DNA of 64,000 nt from Smithellaceae bacterium (GCA_030690945.1 JAUYFM010000067.1:1-64000), one strand, 5' to 3'; counted from the stretch's first letter, positions 18,968-28,051 are shown. Notes: generated by a model not told the origin, from the letters alone. Made by a program: numbers and translations.

Positions 18968-20725
18968 ATGGAAACTTTTAAAAGATTGTTATTCATGGCC
19001 AAGCAACATTATGTGCGCTTTATCTTTGCCGCACTTTGCATGATCATTGCCGGAGGTTTGCAATCCGCTCTGCCGCTGATTTCCAAGCCGGCCATTGACG
19101 AAATATTTGTCAGTAAAAACATTGCCGCACTGAAATGGATCCCCTTTGCCATTATCGGTATTTTTCTTTTTAAAGGATTGTGCAACTACGGACAGTCCAT
19201 TTTAATGAGTTCTATCGGCTTGCGCATCGTTACCGATTTGCGCAATAAACTTTACGAAAAAATTCAGAACCAATCTTTATCTTTTTTTGCCGAACATCCC
19301 ACTGGATTGCTGATGTCGCGGATCACCAATGATGTTCAATCCGTTCAGACCGCATCATCGGAGGCCATAACAGCATTAATCAAAGACAGCTTTATGCTGC
19401 TGTCATTGGTGGGGGTTATTTTCTACACGGACTGGAAACTGGCGTTGATTGCCATGATTGTTTTCCCCCTGGCCATCTATCCCATTTCCCTGTTTGGCAG
19501 AAAAATGCGCAAGGTGACAACGTCCACGCAAATCACCATGGGAACCCTGAGCTCCCTTTTACAGGAAACCATTTCCGGAACACGCATCGTCAAAGCCTTT
19601 TGCATGGAAAAATATGAAAATAAAAGATTCGCCGCGGAAAATGAAAGGCTGTTTAAATATAACATGAAAGCCGTTTCCGTAAACGCCATTTCCAGCCCCC
19701 TCATGGATTTTCTGGGCGGATTGGGGATTGCCGCCGTCATTTTTTACGGCGGATTCAACGTCGTGCAGGGGCATTCCACGCCCGGCACTTTTTTCTCTTT
19801 TATTGCCGCGCTGCTGATGCTCTACGAACCGGTTAAACGACTGACCAATATCAATAACACCATCAACCAGGGCATTGCCGGTGCCGACCGTATTTTTAAT
19901 ATCATCGACCGCATACCTGATATTGAAGATAAATCGAATGCCATTGTGCTGCCCTCTGTTACCCAAGGCGTCGAGATTGAAAATGCGACGTTTTGCTATG
20001 AAACAACGCCGGTGTTGAAGAATATTAATCTCTCGATCAAGGCGGGTGAAGTTGTCGCGTTTGTCGGCATGAGCGGCGGCGGCAAAACATCGCTGGTGAA
20101 TCTGATCCCCCGTTTTTACGACGTCTCCGCCGGACGCGTCCTGATCGACGGTTATGATATCCGCGACGTCACACTGCAATCGTTGCGCGGCCAGATCGCC
20201 ATCGTCACGCAGCAGACCATCCTTTTTAATGATACCGTTAAAAACAACATCGCGTACGGCGATATCCAGAGAACGGAAAAAGACATCTTGAACGCCGCCC
20301 GTGCGGCCAACGCTCATGACTTCATCAGCCGGCTGCCCAAAGGATACGAATCCAATATCGGAGAACTGGGCACCAAGCTGTCCGGCGGGGAAAAGCAACG
20401 CATCTCCATCGCGCGGGCGTTGCTCAAAGACGCGCCTATTCTCATTCTGGACGAAGCAACGTCGTCGCTGGATACGGAAGCCGAAATAGAAGTACAGGAC
20501 GCGCTCGACAATCTGATGAAAGGGCGCACCACGCTGGTCATCGCGCATCGGCTTTCCACCATCCGCAATGCCGACCGAATCATTGCCCTGGTCAACGGGG
20601 AGATCGTGGAAGAAGGCAATCATGAAGCCCTGATGGCTAAAAAAGGCGAATATTACCGCTTGTATAATTTGCAGTTCAAAGATGAAGGAAACAGCAATGA
20701 TCGATTGGCAAAGGATCTGGAATGA
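18968..20725 (+). CDS. msbA: MsbA-type lipid A exporter, ABC permease-ATPase
   Basis: A half-transporter of 585 residues. Six membrane helices lie in the first 310 residues. The ATPase domain has Walker A GMSGGGKTS, signature LSGGEKQRISIARALL and Walker B ILILDEATSSLDTEAE. A homodimer flips core-lipid A across the inner membrane. Its place between lpxB and lpxK identifies it as MsbA rather than a drug exporter. ATG 18968 follows lpxB by 8 nt. Confidence 0.93.
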   Translation: METFKRLLFMAKQHYVRFIFAALCMIIAGGLQSALPLISKPAIDEIFVSKNIAALKWIPFAIIGIFLFKGLCNYGQSILMSSIGLRIVTDLRNKLYEKIQNQSLSFFAEHPTGLLMSRITNDVQSVQTASSEAITALIKDSFMLLSLVGVIFYTDWKLALIAMIVFPLAIYPISLFGRKMRKVTTSTQITMGTLSSLLQETISGTRIVKAFCMEKYENKRFAAENERLFKYNMKAVSVNAISSPLMDFLGGLGIAAVIFYGGFNVVQGHSTPGTFFSFIAALLMLYEPVKRLTNINNTINQGIAGADRIFNIIDRIPDIEDKSNAIVLPSVTQGVEIENATFCYETTPVLKNINLSIKAGEVVAFVGMSGGGKTSLVNLIPRFYDVSAGRVLIDGYDIRDVTLQSLRGQIAIVTQQTILFNDTVKNNIAYGDIQRTEKDILNAARAANAHDFISRLPKGYESNIGELGTKLSGGEKQRISIARALLKDAPILILDEATSSLDTEAEIEVQDALDNLMKGRTTLVIAHRLSTIRNADRIIALVNGEIVEEGNHEALMAKKGEYYRLYNLQFKDEGNSNDRLAKDLE

Positions 20726-21809
20726 TAACGATTCGATGCGCCGCATCAGTCCGACAAGAGTAATTCTATTGCTCTTCTCGCTGCTCTATCGGCTGATCAT
20801 TCATTGGCGTAACCGACTCTACGATCGACAGATTCTGAAACCTGTCAAACTTTCCTGCCCGGTCATCAGCGTCGGCAACATCACCGTCGGCGGTACGGGG
20901 AAAACACCCTGTGTCATCATGCTTGCAAAAATACTTCAGCGACACGGTTGGAAGCCGGCGATTATCAGTCGCGGTTACGGCGCCAAAAGCGCCCAACCCG
21001 TCAACATCGTTTCCGATGGAAAAAGCATTCTGCTCAAAGCGGATATTGCCGGTGACGAGCCGCTGCTTATCGCCCGGTCGCTGCCGGACATTCCGGTTAT
21101 CACAGGAGCCAAACGTCGCCTGACCGGACCGGCGGCCATCGACCGATTCGGAGCGAATGTACTGATCTGTGACGACGCTTTCCAGCACCGTCAAATCTTC
21201 CGGGATATCGATATTGTTTTGCTCGACGCCGAAAAACCGCTGGGCAACGGTCATCTTCTACCGCGCGGTGAATTACGCGAATCCGTGGACGGCCTTCACC
21301 GCGCCGGTTGTTTTATTCTGACCCGCATGAATGATGAGACGCATCCTGTAAACCAGGACATCACCAGCATCGCACGCACATCAAATATACCCATTTTCCA
21401 CGCTGTTCATCAGTTCAAGGAAATGATCAAACCGGATGGGAGCGCCCGGCCACGAGGCGAACTTCGAGATAAGATAGTTTGCGCTTTTTGCGGCATTGCC
21501 AAACCGGATTCCTTTAAAAAACTATTGCTCGAAGCAGAGGCGAAAATTCTTTCATTTGACCCCTTCCCCGATCATTATGATTTCAGCCTTTATGATTTAC
21601 AGGAATTAAAAAACAAATTTCTCAGCCTGCGCGCCGATTATCTGGTGACCACGGAAAAGGATGCCATGCGCCTCCAGAATCATCCCGAATTTTTAAAAAT
21701 GCTTTGCATCTTACGCATGGAAATGGAAATAAAACCTTCAGCGCAGTCATTCGATAATTTTATAGTAGAGCGGTTGACCGCTGTTGTGAAGAGTAGTGAA
21801 CATCTATAG
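20697..21809 (+). CDS. lpxK: tetraacyldisaccharide 4'-kinase LpxK
   Basis: Phosphorylates the 4' position of the lipid A disaccharide at the inner membrane. It has an N-terminal membrane-associated helix, then VISVGNITVGGTGKTP with the P-loop, ISRGYGAKS, DDAFQHRQIFRDIDIVLLDA and LLPRGELRE. ATG 20697 is chosen because GAAGGAA lies 6 nt upstream; the longer frame from 20682 overlaps msbA more deeply. The C-terminal codons (VKSSEHL, stop) run into a 7-nt periodic repeat, so the end of the protein is set by that repeat. waaA (Kdo transferase), often adjacent, is absent here. Confidence 0.94.
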   Translation: MIDWQRIWNDNDSMRRISPTRVILLLFSLLYRLIIHWRNRLYDRQILKPVKLSCPVISVGNITVGGTGKTPCVIMLAKILQRHGWKPAIISRGYGAKSAQPVNIVSDGKSILLKADIAGDEPLLIARSLPDIPVITGAKRRLTGPAAIDRFGANVLICDDAFQHRQIFRDIDIVLLDAEKPLGNGHLLPRGELRESVDGLHRAGCFILTRMNDETHPVNQDITSIARTSNIPIFHAVHQFKEMIKPDGSARPRGELRDKIVCAFCGIAKPDSFKKLLLEAEAKILSFDPFPDHYDFSLYDLQELKNKFLSLRADYLVTTEKDAMRLQNHPEFLKMLCILRMEMEIKPSAQSFDNFIVERLTAVVKSSEHL

Positions 21810-21891
21810 TGAATGGTGGACAGCGGACAGGACTATGGGTGATAGGCGTGAATTACTTTTTTACTTAACACTTAAAACTTAAAACTATTTT
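21807..21891. repeat. heptad-phase inverted repeat R2 between lpxK and lpxL
   Basis: On the left, 21807-21848 reads TAGTGAA, TGGTGGA, CAGCGGA, CAGGACT, ATGGGTG, ATAGGCG, and the first unit contains the lpxK stop (TAG). On the right, 21864-21891 reads CTTAACA, CTTAAAA, CTTAAAA, CTATTTT, ending 6 nt before the lpxL ATG. The right arm ends in the same CTTAAAACTATT signature as R1 and R3. Confidence 0.7.
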
Positions 21892-21897
21892 TTATTT

Positions 21898-22779
21898 ATG
21901 AACATGAACATGAAAATTGCCAAAATCATATTTCGTATCATACCACTGCCTGCCCGACGTGCCCTTGCCGTTGGCCTGGCCAAGCTATTTTATTACCTAT
22001 CCCTCAAGCATCGACTAATCGCCGTTCATAATCTAACACGATCCTTTCCCGAAAAATCTTTAAACGAAATTTTAAGAATCGCCAAAGCCTCCTATGCGAG
22101 CTTTGCCCTGATCCTGGCGGAATTTTCCGATATTTACTATCTTAATAAAGACAATTTACACAAATGGATTCATATTAAAGGCCTGAATAATTATACCGAG
22201 GCCTGCCAAAAAGGAAAAGGAGTTCTCCTTTTCAGCGCGCACTTCGGCAACTGGGAAATCGGCAATGCTGCTCTGGCAATAACGACAAAACCATTTATCT
22301 TTGTTTACCGTATTCTGGACAGCCCATTTCTGGAAGAGGCGATCACTTATGTCCGTGCATCCTACGGGAATACTTCCCTGGATAAGGAAAATGCCATGAG
22401 ACCGATGATGCGCCACCTGAAAAATGGAACAACCATCAATCTTCTGATTGACCAGAACGTGGCTGTGTACGATGGAATTTTTATTAATTTCTTTAATCGT
22501 CCGGCCTGCACAACATCCGGTCTTGCCCTGCTGGCTTTGCACACCGGAGCGCCGGTATTGCCTGTTTTCACCACCCGATTGCCGGATGGTAAGTACGTAT
22601 TGGAGATTTTCCCTGAAGTTGATATCATCCATTCCGGTGACCGGAACGCTGACGTATTGAGCAATACACAGCATTTTACAAAAATTATTGAAGATCATGT
22701 CCGCAAGTATCCGGAACAATGGTTCTGGGTGCATCAGCGCTGGAAGACAAAGCTCTGCCAGGCCAGGAGGAATTCGTGA
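21898..22779 (+). CDS. lpxL: lipid A late acyltransferase (LpxL/HtrB family)
   Basis: A 293-residue inner-membrane acyltransferase that adds a secondary acyl chain to lipid A. An N-terminal hydrophobic segment precedes the catalytic HxxxxE motif in FSAHFGNWEIG (about residues 115-121). NLLIDQNV and GAPVLPVFTTR are also typical. ATG 21898 is followed by two more in-frame ATGs, so the exact start is uncertain by up to 4 residues, and there is no good ribosome site because the upstream DNA is the R2 repeat. The stop codon lies inside another 7-nt repeat (R5). Confidence 0.9.
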   Translation: MNMNMKIAKIIFRIIPLPARRALAVGLAKLFYYLSLKHRLIAVHNLTRSFPEKSLNEILRIAKASYASFALILAEFSDIYYLNKDNLHKWIHIKGLNNYTEACQKGKGVLLFSAHFGNWEIGNAALAITTKPFIFVYRILDSPFLEEAITYVRASYGNTSLDKENAMRPMMRHLKNGTTINLLIDQNVAVYDGIFINFFNRPACTTSGLALLALHTGAPVLPVFTTRLPDGKYVLEIFPEVDIIHSGDRNADVLSNTQHFTKIIEDHVRKYPEQWFWVHQRWKTKLCQARRNS

Positions 22780-22844
22780 AGCGTATCTCGCATTTCGGGG
22801 TTCACGATTCACGAGATACTGGATACTGGATAAGAAATACGAGG
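22775..22844. repeat. heptad-phase repeat R5 between lpxL and waaF
   Basis: Ten consecutive 7-nt units in one phase: CGTGAAG, CGTATCT, CGCATTT, CGGGGTT, CACGATT, CACGAGA, TACTGGA, TACTGGA, TAAGAAA, TACGAGG. Neighbouring units are near-duplicates in pairs. The first unit contains the lpxL stop codon (TGA) and the last supplies the GAGG of the waaF ribosome site. Confidence 0.7.
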
Positions 22845-22852
22845 AAAAAACC

Positions 22853-23905
22853 TTGATACTGGAAGCAAAAAACAAACTGCCGCAAACAGGCCTCCATAAA
22901 ATATTGATTCGCGGCACCAACTGGGTCGGTGACGCCGTGATGACGCTGCCTGCCGTTGCCTCTGTGCGAGCGGCCTATCCGCGCGCACATCTGGCCATTT
23001 TGGCCAAGCCGCCAATTGACGATATCTATAAAATGTTTTCAGCCGCGGATGAAATCATCCCTTATGAAAATAAGTACGATAATCCCGTGGGTGTCTTTCA
23101 ACTGGCCTGGCGGCTGCGCCTTAAAAAATTCGACGCGGCCATTCTTCTGCAAAACGCCGTAGAAGCGGCCATCATGACATTGGCGGCAGGTATTCCCCTG
23201 CGCGCCGGATTTAACACCGACGGCCGCGGTTTTTTATTGACGCACCCGATTCGCCGCACCGGTGAAATCCTTAAAGTTCACCAGATCGATTATTATCTGG
23301 AAATGGTCAAAGCCCTGGGCTGCGCGGATATTGACCGCGCCATGCATCTGGAAACGCATATATCACCCGCAACCGCCAGGGATATCATCAAGCAATACGT
23401 ACCCGGAAACGGCGAGCCGGTGATCGGCATTGCGCCCGGCGCCACCTACGGCCCGGCCAAGCGCTGGATGCCGGAAAGATTCGCGGCGGCGGGCGATCGT
23501 TTAAGCGCCGAGCTGGATGCGCGGGTTGTGCTTTTCGGTGGAAAGAGTGACTGGGAAACCGCCGAACAGGTGCGAAAAAACGCGCGAGCGGACATGCTCA
23601 ATATCGCCGGAAAAACAACCTTACAGGAAGCGGTTTATTGCATTTCCCAATGCCGGTTATTTATCAGCAATGATTCGGGCCTCATGCATGTGGCCGGCGC
23701 TCTGAACATTCCCACGGTCGCCATTTTCGGCTCGACCAATCCCGTCACCACATCGCCCGCGGGAGAGAAAACCATTCTGGTGCGCAAACCCGTATCGTGC
23801 AGCCCCTGCCTGAAAAAGACCTGCCCGACGGATTTCCGCTGCATGACTCTGATCACGGTTGACGATGTCGTCGCGGCGGCAAATACCTTATTAAGGAAAA
23901 GTTGA
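22853..23905 (+). CDS. waaF: ADP-heptose:LPS heptosyltransferase II
   Basis: Adds the second heptose of the inner core. It is a GT-B glycosyltransferase of family 9 with ILIRGTNWVGDAVMTLPA near the start, IGIAPGATYGPAKRWMPERFA, LFISNDSGLMHVAGALNIPTVAIFGSTNPVTT and the CSPCLKKTCP cluster near the C-terminus. The longest frame begins inside lpxL, but TTG 22853 gives 350 residues, the family length. It follows GAGGAA at 8 nt and begins shortly before the conserved KILIRG. I therefore use the TTG start. Confidence 0.9.
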   Translation: MILEAKNKLPQTGLHKILIRGTNWVGDAVMTLPAVASVRAAYPRAHLAILAKPPIDDIYKMFSAADEIIPYENKYDNPVGVFQLAWRLRLKKFDAAILLQNAVEAAIMTLAAGIPLRAGFNTDGRGFLLTHPIRRTGEILKVHQIDYYLEMVKALGCADIDRAMHLETHISPATARDIIKQYVPGNGEPVIGIAPGATYGPAKRWMPERFAAAGDRLSAELDARVVLFGGKSDWETAEQVRKNARADMLNIAGKTTLQEAVYCISQCRLFISNDSGLMHVAGALNIPTVAIFGSTNPVTTSPAGEKTILVRKPVSCSPCLKKTCPTDFRCMTLITVDDVVAAANTLLRKS

Positions 23906-23911
23906 CACGCT

Positions 23912-24499
23912 ATGAACAAGAACACCGCCATATTTCTGGATCGCGACGGAACCATTAACGACGAAGTCGGCTATCTCGACCATGAGAAGAAACTGCAGAT
24001 CATTCCGGCCGCTTTCGAAGCCATTCGCCTGATTAACGAAAGCGGCATGAAAGCCGTCGTCATCACCAATCAGGCCGGTGTCGCCAGAGGATTCTTCACG
24101 GAAGCATTCGTCCGTAAAATAAACGGACAGGTTCAGAGCGCGCTTCTGGAGCAGGGCGCTCTGATCGACCGGTTTTATTTCTGTCCGCATCACCCGACAG
24201 AAGGAAATGATCCTTATCGCAGAATTTGTAACTGCCGAAAACCGGAACCGGGAATGCTCCAACAGGCTGCGGCGGATCTGGACATTGACCTTGCCCGGTC
24301 CTATCTCATCGGAGACCGTTTCCAGGACATCGAAGCAGCTCACCGGGCCGGCGCCAGAGGCGTCCTGGTCATGACGGGATACGGGCAGGATTTGATGCAG
24401 GAGGTCGGGCCGGACCGGGCCAATGAATTGAATCAACCCGATTATGTCGCCAGAGATATTCTGGAGGCGGTTCACTGGATATTGAAGGATCGAACGTGA
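23912..24499 (+). CDS. gmhB: D-glycero-beta-D-manno-heptose-1,7-bisphosphate 7-phosphatase
   Basis: A HAD-family phosphatase of 195 residues that removes the 7-phosphate during ADP-heptose synthesis. It has the nucleophile motif FLDRDGTIND (Asp10, Asp12) and the zinc-binding loop with Cys/His residues in FCPHHPTEGNDPYRRICNC. GDRFQDIEAAHRAGARGVLV is motif IV. It lies between the two heptosyltransferases and overlaps waaC by 4 nt. gmhA, the first enzyme of the pathway, is at 58042-58626; hldE and hldD are not in the window. Confidence 0.93.
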   Translation: MNKNTAIFLDRDGTINDEVGYLDHEKKLQIIPAAFEAIRLINESGMKAVVITNQAGVARGFFTEAFVRKINGQVQSALLEQGALIDRFYFCPHHPTEGNDPYRRICNCRKPEPGMLQQAAADLDIDLARSYLIGDRFQDIEAAHRAGARGVLVMTGYGQDLMQEVGPDRANELNQPDYVARDILEAVHWILKDRT

Positions 24500-25533
24500 A
24501 TATTCTGATTATCAAACTAAGCGCCATCGGCGATGTGATTCACACCTTGCCTTCGCTTGCGGCAATGCGCCATTTGTATCCCGATGCGCATATCACCTGG
24601 GTGGTGGAAGAAGCGGCGGCGGATCTCGTTCTCCATCATCCGTATCTGGATCAGGTTTTGATTTTCCGGCGCAAAAGCTGGATAAAGGAAATTAAAGCGG
24701 GGCAGTTTCCTGCGGCATGGCGCGACGCGCGCTCTTTTCTGGTCGCACTGAAGAGCCGCCGGTATGATCTCGTCATCGATTTTCACGGTCTGTTCAAAAG
24801 TTCGATAATCGTTTTTTTGAGCCAGGGCAAAAGAAAACTGGGCTATGATTCCTGGCAGGAACTGAGCGGCTTGTTTCTCAATGAAAAAATTCCGGAAAAC
24901 ATGGACAAGCACGCGGTGGACCGCTACTTGGATTTTCCACGCCATCTGGGCGCGGTAGTCAATCAGGCTGAATTTATTTTGCCCATCAATTCGGAAGCGG
25001 AAGACAAGGCTAAGTCGCTGCTGGCATCTCATGGTCTGGAGAAAAAGCAATACATTGCCGTCAGTCCCGTTGCCCTGTGGGATACCAAATTGTGGGACAA
25101 CCGGAAATTCGCCAAGCTTGCGGATACCATCTCACAGCGGTTGAAGATTCCCGTTGTTTTCACCGGCCGGGACAAAGAATCCCTTGACAAAATCACATCT
25201 CTCATGACCACAAAGCGGATCAATATGGGTGGACAAACGACGCTTCCGGAATTGGCCTGCATCTATAAAGATACATTGACTGTTATTACGACCGATTCCG
25301 GCCCCATGCATCTGGCGGCGGCCGTCGGCGTTCCTGTGATCGCTCTTTTCGGGCCAACCGATCCGGCCAGAACCGGTCCTTATGGAACAGGCCACACGAT
25401 TATTCGAACAGGCCTTTCGTGCAGTCCGTGCCTGTTAAAAAAATGTCCAACTAAAAAATGCATGGAAGAAATAACGCCCGGCATGGTCTTTGAAGCAGTA
25501 GAAAGATTGGTGGGAATAGCTCGTAGCTCGTAG
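24496..25533 (+). CDS. waaC: LPS heptosyltransferase I
   Basis: Transfers the first heptose onto Kdo-lipid A. It is a GT9 protein of 345 residues with ILIIKLSAIGDVIHTLPSLAA at the N-terminus, the VIDFHGLFKSS segment, TTDSGPMHLAAAVGVPVIALFGPTDP, and CSPCLLKKCPTKKCME near the end. The start overlaps gmhB (GTGA). The final codons, IARSS and stop, are written by TAGCTCG repeats that continue past the gene, so the natural C-terminus may have been replaced. Confidence 0.9.
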   Translation: MNILIIKLSAIGDVIHTLPSLAAMRHLYPDAHITWVVEEAAADLVLHHPYLDQVLIFRRKSWIKEIKAGQFPAAWRDARSFLVALKSRRYDLVIDFHGLFKSSIIVFLSQGKRKLGYDSWQELSGLFLNEKIPENMDKHAVDRYLDFPRHLGAVVNQAEFILPINSEAEDKAKSLLASHGLEKKQYIAVSPVALWDTKLWDNRKFAKLADTISQRLKIPVVFTGRDKESLDKITSLMTTKRINMGGQTTLPELACIYKDTLTVITTDSGPMHLAAAVGVPVIALFGPTDPARTGPYGTGHTIIRTGLSCSPCLLKKCPTKKCMEEITPGMVFEAVERLVGIARSS

Positions 25534-25579
25534 CTCATGGTGGATTGATGTTTAAGGTTTTAGGTGTTATATTTTACGT
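25517..25579. repeat. left heptad arm of repeat R4, overlapping the end of waaC
   Basis: Nine 7-nt units in unbroken phase: TAGCTCG, TAGCTCG, TAGCTCA, TGGTGGA, TTGATGT, TTAAGGT, TTTAGGT, GTTATAT, TTTACGT. The second unit holds the waaC stop (TAG). TGGTGGA recurs in R2. The reverse complement resembles the right arm at 25713-25789. Confidence 0.8.
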
Positions 25580-25596
25580 GTCAGGCAGCATTATCG

Positions 25597-25653
25597 TCAT
25601 TCCGCGTGTGCCCTTCAGGGTAGGCAAGCGAAGCGCGATCCGGAATCCAGGAA
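25597..25653. repeat. REP-like hairpin between the two R4 arms
   Basis: The outer arms ATTCCG (25599-25604) and CGGAAT (25641-25646) enclose an inner CCCT-TC-AGGG stem (25611-25620). The outline GTCATTCC...GGAATCCAGG is that of a palindromic intergenic repeat common in proteobacterial genomes. The terminal CCAGGA also provides the apparent ribosome site for the next gene. Confidence 0.55.
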
Positions 25654-25659
25654 TGTAAA

Positions 25660-27330
25660 ATGATGAATCAAGCAAAGAGCCGGCAGCCGCAAGCGGCAGA
25701 AAACAGATTTTACTTAAAACGTAAAACGTTGAGCTATTCTTCCATCCACCATCCACTATCAGCTATCAGCTATCTACTATCCAACATCCCCCTTGCTCTG
25801 CTCCTCGCCGTGCTGCTCTTCATCCTGCATTTTCCGCCACCGGCCAACGCGGTCTCATCAACAAACGTTTCCCTGGAAAGCGATCTTTACCGCGACATGG
25901 AATTCTGGGCGGCGGAAGGCCTTGTCGGAAGCCAGCTGTATTCCATCAAACCCTTTGCCCGAAGTGAAGTCGGCAGACAACTTGTTGAGGCGCTGGATAA
26001 ATGTTATGCTCAGAAAACACCGTCCGCAACGTGCAGGAATATTCAAACGCGATACAGAAAACTTTTTAATGCGGAAATCACCGAGGCGCGATCCCCCGAA
26101 AACATCAGCAACCTCTTTATAAAACCCGTGGAAACCTTTTCCGTTTCCTACAGCTATCTGAAAGGCCCTTTCTCCGTTTACAACAATGAGGGAATTCAAT
26201 ACGGCGAAGGCCACAGCGCACTGATCCAATTTCAATCGCAAGCCAGAGTCGGGCAGGTATTTTCTTTTTTTGTGCAGCCCGCCTTCATCTATAATCAGCA
26301 TTTCGGCACTGATGAAGACGGCAGCCGGACCGACGTGCGCCTGCATAAGGGTTATGCAAAGCTGACGATTTTCAACGTTGAATTGCAGGTAGGCAGGGAC
26401 TCTCTCTGGTGGGGCCCCGGTTATCACGGCGCGCTGCTCATGTCCAACAACGCTCATCCCTTTGACATGATAAAATTATCCAATCCGGAACCGATCCTTC
26501 TGCCGTGGCTTTTTTCTTACCTGGGACCGGTGCAATTCAACCTGATTTTTTCACAGCTGAACGACGAAAGAAAAGGCCAGGAACTGGCCAATCCTTTTCT
26601 ATATGGCATGCGGCTGGGCCTTAAACCGCATCCATATCTGGAACTGGGGGCATCCCATCTGGTTGTGTTTGGCGGCCCGGGGCGGCGCAACCTGAGTCTC
26701 AGCGAGATCAACCAGATTCTCTTCGGCAATACCGATAGAGATTACCAGAAAACAGAAAGCAACCAGGAATTTGCTGCTGATATGGCCCTGACCCTACCCA
26801 ATCTTAAAAAATACATTTTTGTGGCTGACGGTATCAAGCTTTACGGTGAAATCGGCGCGGAGGATAACGGGTATCCCCCGACCAGCCGTGCATGGCTTGC
26901 TGGCCTGGCCATATTTAAACCATTCGGGCTGGACAAAGCCGCCCTTCGCGGGGAGTATGCGACTACAGTTTTAGGGCCTTACAACGGACCGGACTCCTGG
27001 TATCGGCATGGAGCATATCCCATGCGTTATGAGGGTCGTACCTTCGGGCATCACATGGGCACTGAGGCCGAAGATTATTTCGTCGAATGGTCACAAGGTT
27101 TTGATAAATTATACTACAAACTGAGTTTTGACCAGGAAAGAAGCGGCTTTAAAACAAAACTTTATACGCAGTCTAAAAATCAGTATCTGGGAGAATTGGG
27201 TTACCGGGTCAATGATAACGTAAACATCTCGCTGCGGTACGCTTATGAAGCAATCAAAAACCTCGGCAATGTCCAAGATGAGCGCCAGACGAATCACTTT
27301 CTAAGTCTGGAGACCGCCATTTATTTTTAG
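25660..27330 (+). CDS. Wzi-like capsule-assembly family outer-membrane protein
   Basis: A 556-residue protein related to the Wzi family of outer-membrane barrels that tether capsule or exopolysaccharide. Typical segments are YRDMEFWAAEGLVGSQLYSI, the GRDSLWWGPGYHGALLMS motif and LSNPEPILLPWLFSYLGPVQ. The protein ends in an F after alternating strands. The hydrophobic core PLALLLAVLLFILHF followed by PPPANA is a signal peptide, but it sits unusually late (about residues 44-66) behind an N-terminal extension encoded by 7-nt repeats (R4). ATG 25660 has AGGA 7 nt upstream within the REP-like repeat. No downstream ATG lies before the hydrophobic core, so the start is uncertain. Confidence 0.75.
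   Translation: MMNQAKSRQPQAAENRFYLKRKTLSYSSIHHPLSAISYLLSNIPLALLLAVLLFILHFPPPANAVSSTNVSLESDLYRDMEFWAAEGLVGSQLYSIKPFARSEVGRQLVEALDKCYAQKTPSATCRNIQTRYRKLFNAEITEARSPENISNLFIKPVETFSVSYSYLKGPFSVYNNEGIQYGEGHSALIQFQSQARVGQVFSFFVQPAFIYNQHFGTDEDGSRTDVRLHKGYAKLTIFNVELQVGRDSLWWGPGYHGALLMSNNAHPFDMIKLSNPEPILLPWLFSYLGPVQFNLIFSQLNDERKGQELANPFLYGMRLGLKPHPYLELGASHLVVFGGPGRRNLSLSEINQILFGNTDRDYQKTESNQEFAADMALTLPNLKKYIFVADGIKLYGEIGAEDNGYPPTSRAWLAGLAIFKPFGLDKAALRGEYATTVLGPYNGPDSWYRHGAYPMRYEGRTFGHHMGTEAEDYFVEWSQGFDKLYYKLSFDQERSGFKTKLYTQSKNQYLGELGYRVNDNVNISLRYAYEAIKNLGNVQDERQTNHFLSLETAIYF
25713..25789. repeat. right heptad arm of repeat R4, inside the 5' end of the Wzi-like gene
   Basis: Eleven uninterrupted 7-nt units: CTTAAAA, CGTAAAA, CGTTGAG, CTATTCT, TCCATCC, ACCATCC, ACTATCA, GCTATCA, GCTATCT, ACTATCC, AACATCC. 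Neighbours differ by one or two bases. The opening CTTAAAA...CTATT echoes the end signature of R1-R3. The segment is read as protein (SSIHHPLSAISYLLSNIP) in the Wzi-like frame. Confidence 0.8.
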
Positions 27331-27400
27331 TCCATTCCATTTCCAGGACAGGGTTTGGATTAGATCAGGCGGCTTATCCTTTATACTTTCACTTTGATCC

Positions 27401-28051
27401 TCATTCTGCTCTGTATAGTTTGTTGGCCTCCATGTAACCGATAACGTTGTCCGGCACCAAGTATCTGATGGATTGGCCTTGGTGAATCCTTTCCCGAATA
27501 TCTGAGGATGAAATATCCAGAAAGGTTGTCTTGCGGAAAAAAACAGAGCCGCCCTGCGGGTCTTTAAAAATTTCGTTTTGCTGATCATAAACAAAACGCG
27601 CGGCGATATCGGGCGGCAGGATATGAACCAGACCCTTATTTTCGTAGCCCGGTCTGGTCATCACCGCAAAGTGGCAAAGCGATAAAAGCTTTTCCCATTT
27701 ATACCAGGTGGTGATCACGTCAAATGCATCCTGGCCGGTAATGAAATATAATTCTAAACTTTTATCATGGGTATCTAAAAAATATTGGACGGTATCCATC
27801 GAATAGGATTTCCCCGGCCGCAGGTTTTCCACATCCGAAAAATAAAATTGATCATTGCCTTCGATGGCCAGGCGTATCATTTGTGAACGATGTTTAAAGG
27901 GCGTAATCACGCAAGCCGTCTTATGCGGCGGCAGGGCTGCGGGAATAAAGATTACGCGATCCAGATTTAGAAGGGTGATCAGTTCCTGGGCGGCACGCAG
28001 GTGACCGAAATGAACCGGGTCAAATGTCCCGCCGAAAAGTCCCCATTTCAT
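27401..28051 (-). CDS. nadD: nicotinate-nucleotide adenylyltransferase
   Basis: Forms deamido-NAD from nicotinate mononucleotide and ATP, a late step of NAD synthesis. The N-terminal [18 protein letters not shown] carries the HxGH nucleotidyltransferase motif, and [11 protein letters not shown] near the C-terminus is the ISSTxIR-type motif. Length 216 is standard. The start ATG overlaps the proA stop by 4 nt. The proA-nadD order is conserved in many bacteria. Confidence 0.95.
   Translation of the reverse strand: MKWGLFGGTFDPVHFGHLRAAQELITLLNLDRVIFIPAALPPHKTACVITPFKHRSQMIRLAIEGNDQFYFSDVENLRPGKSYSMDTVQYFLDTHDKSLELYFITGQDAFDVITTWYKWEKLLSLCHFAVMTRPGYENKGLVHILPPDIAARFVYDQQNEIFKDPQGGSVFFRKTTFLDISSSDIRERIHQGQSIRYLVPDNVIGYMEANKLYRAE

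Noticed and set aside
22688-22852. Longer N-terminus for waaF starting inside lpxL
   Set aside because: The extra 55 residues overlap lpxL and then consist of translated heptad repeat. TTG 22853 has a ribosome site and gives the family length.
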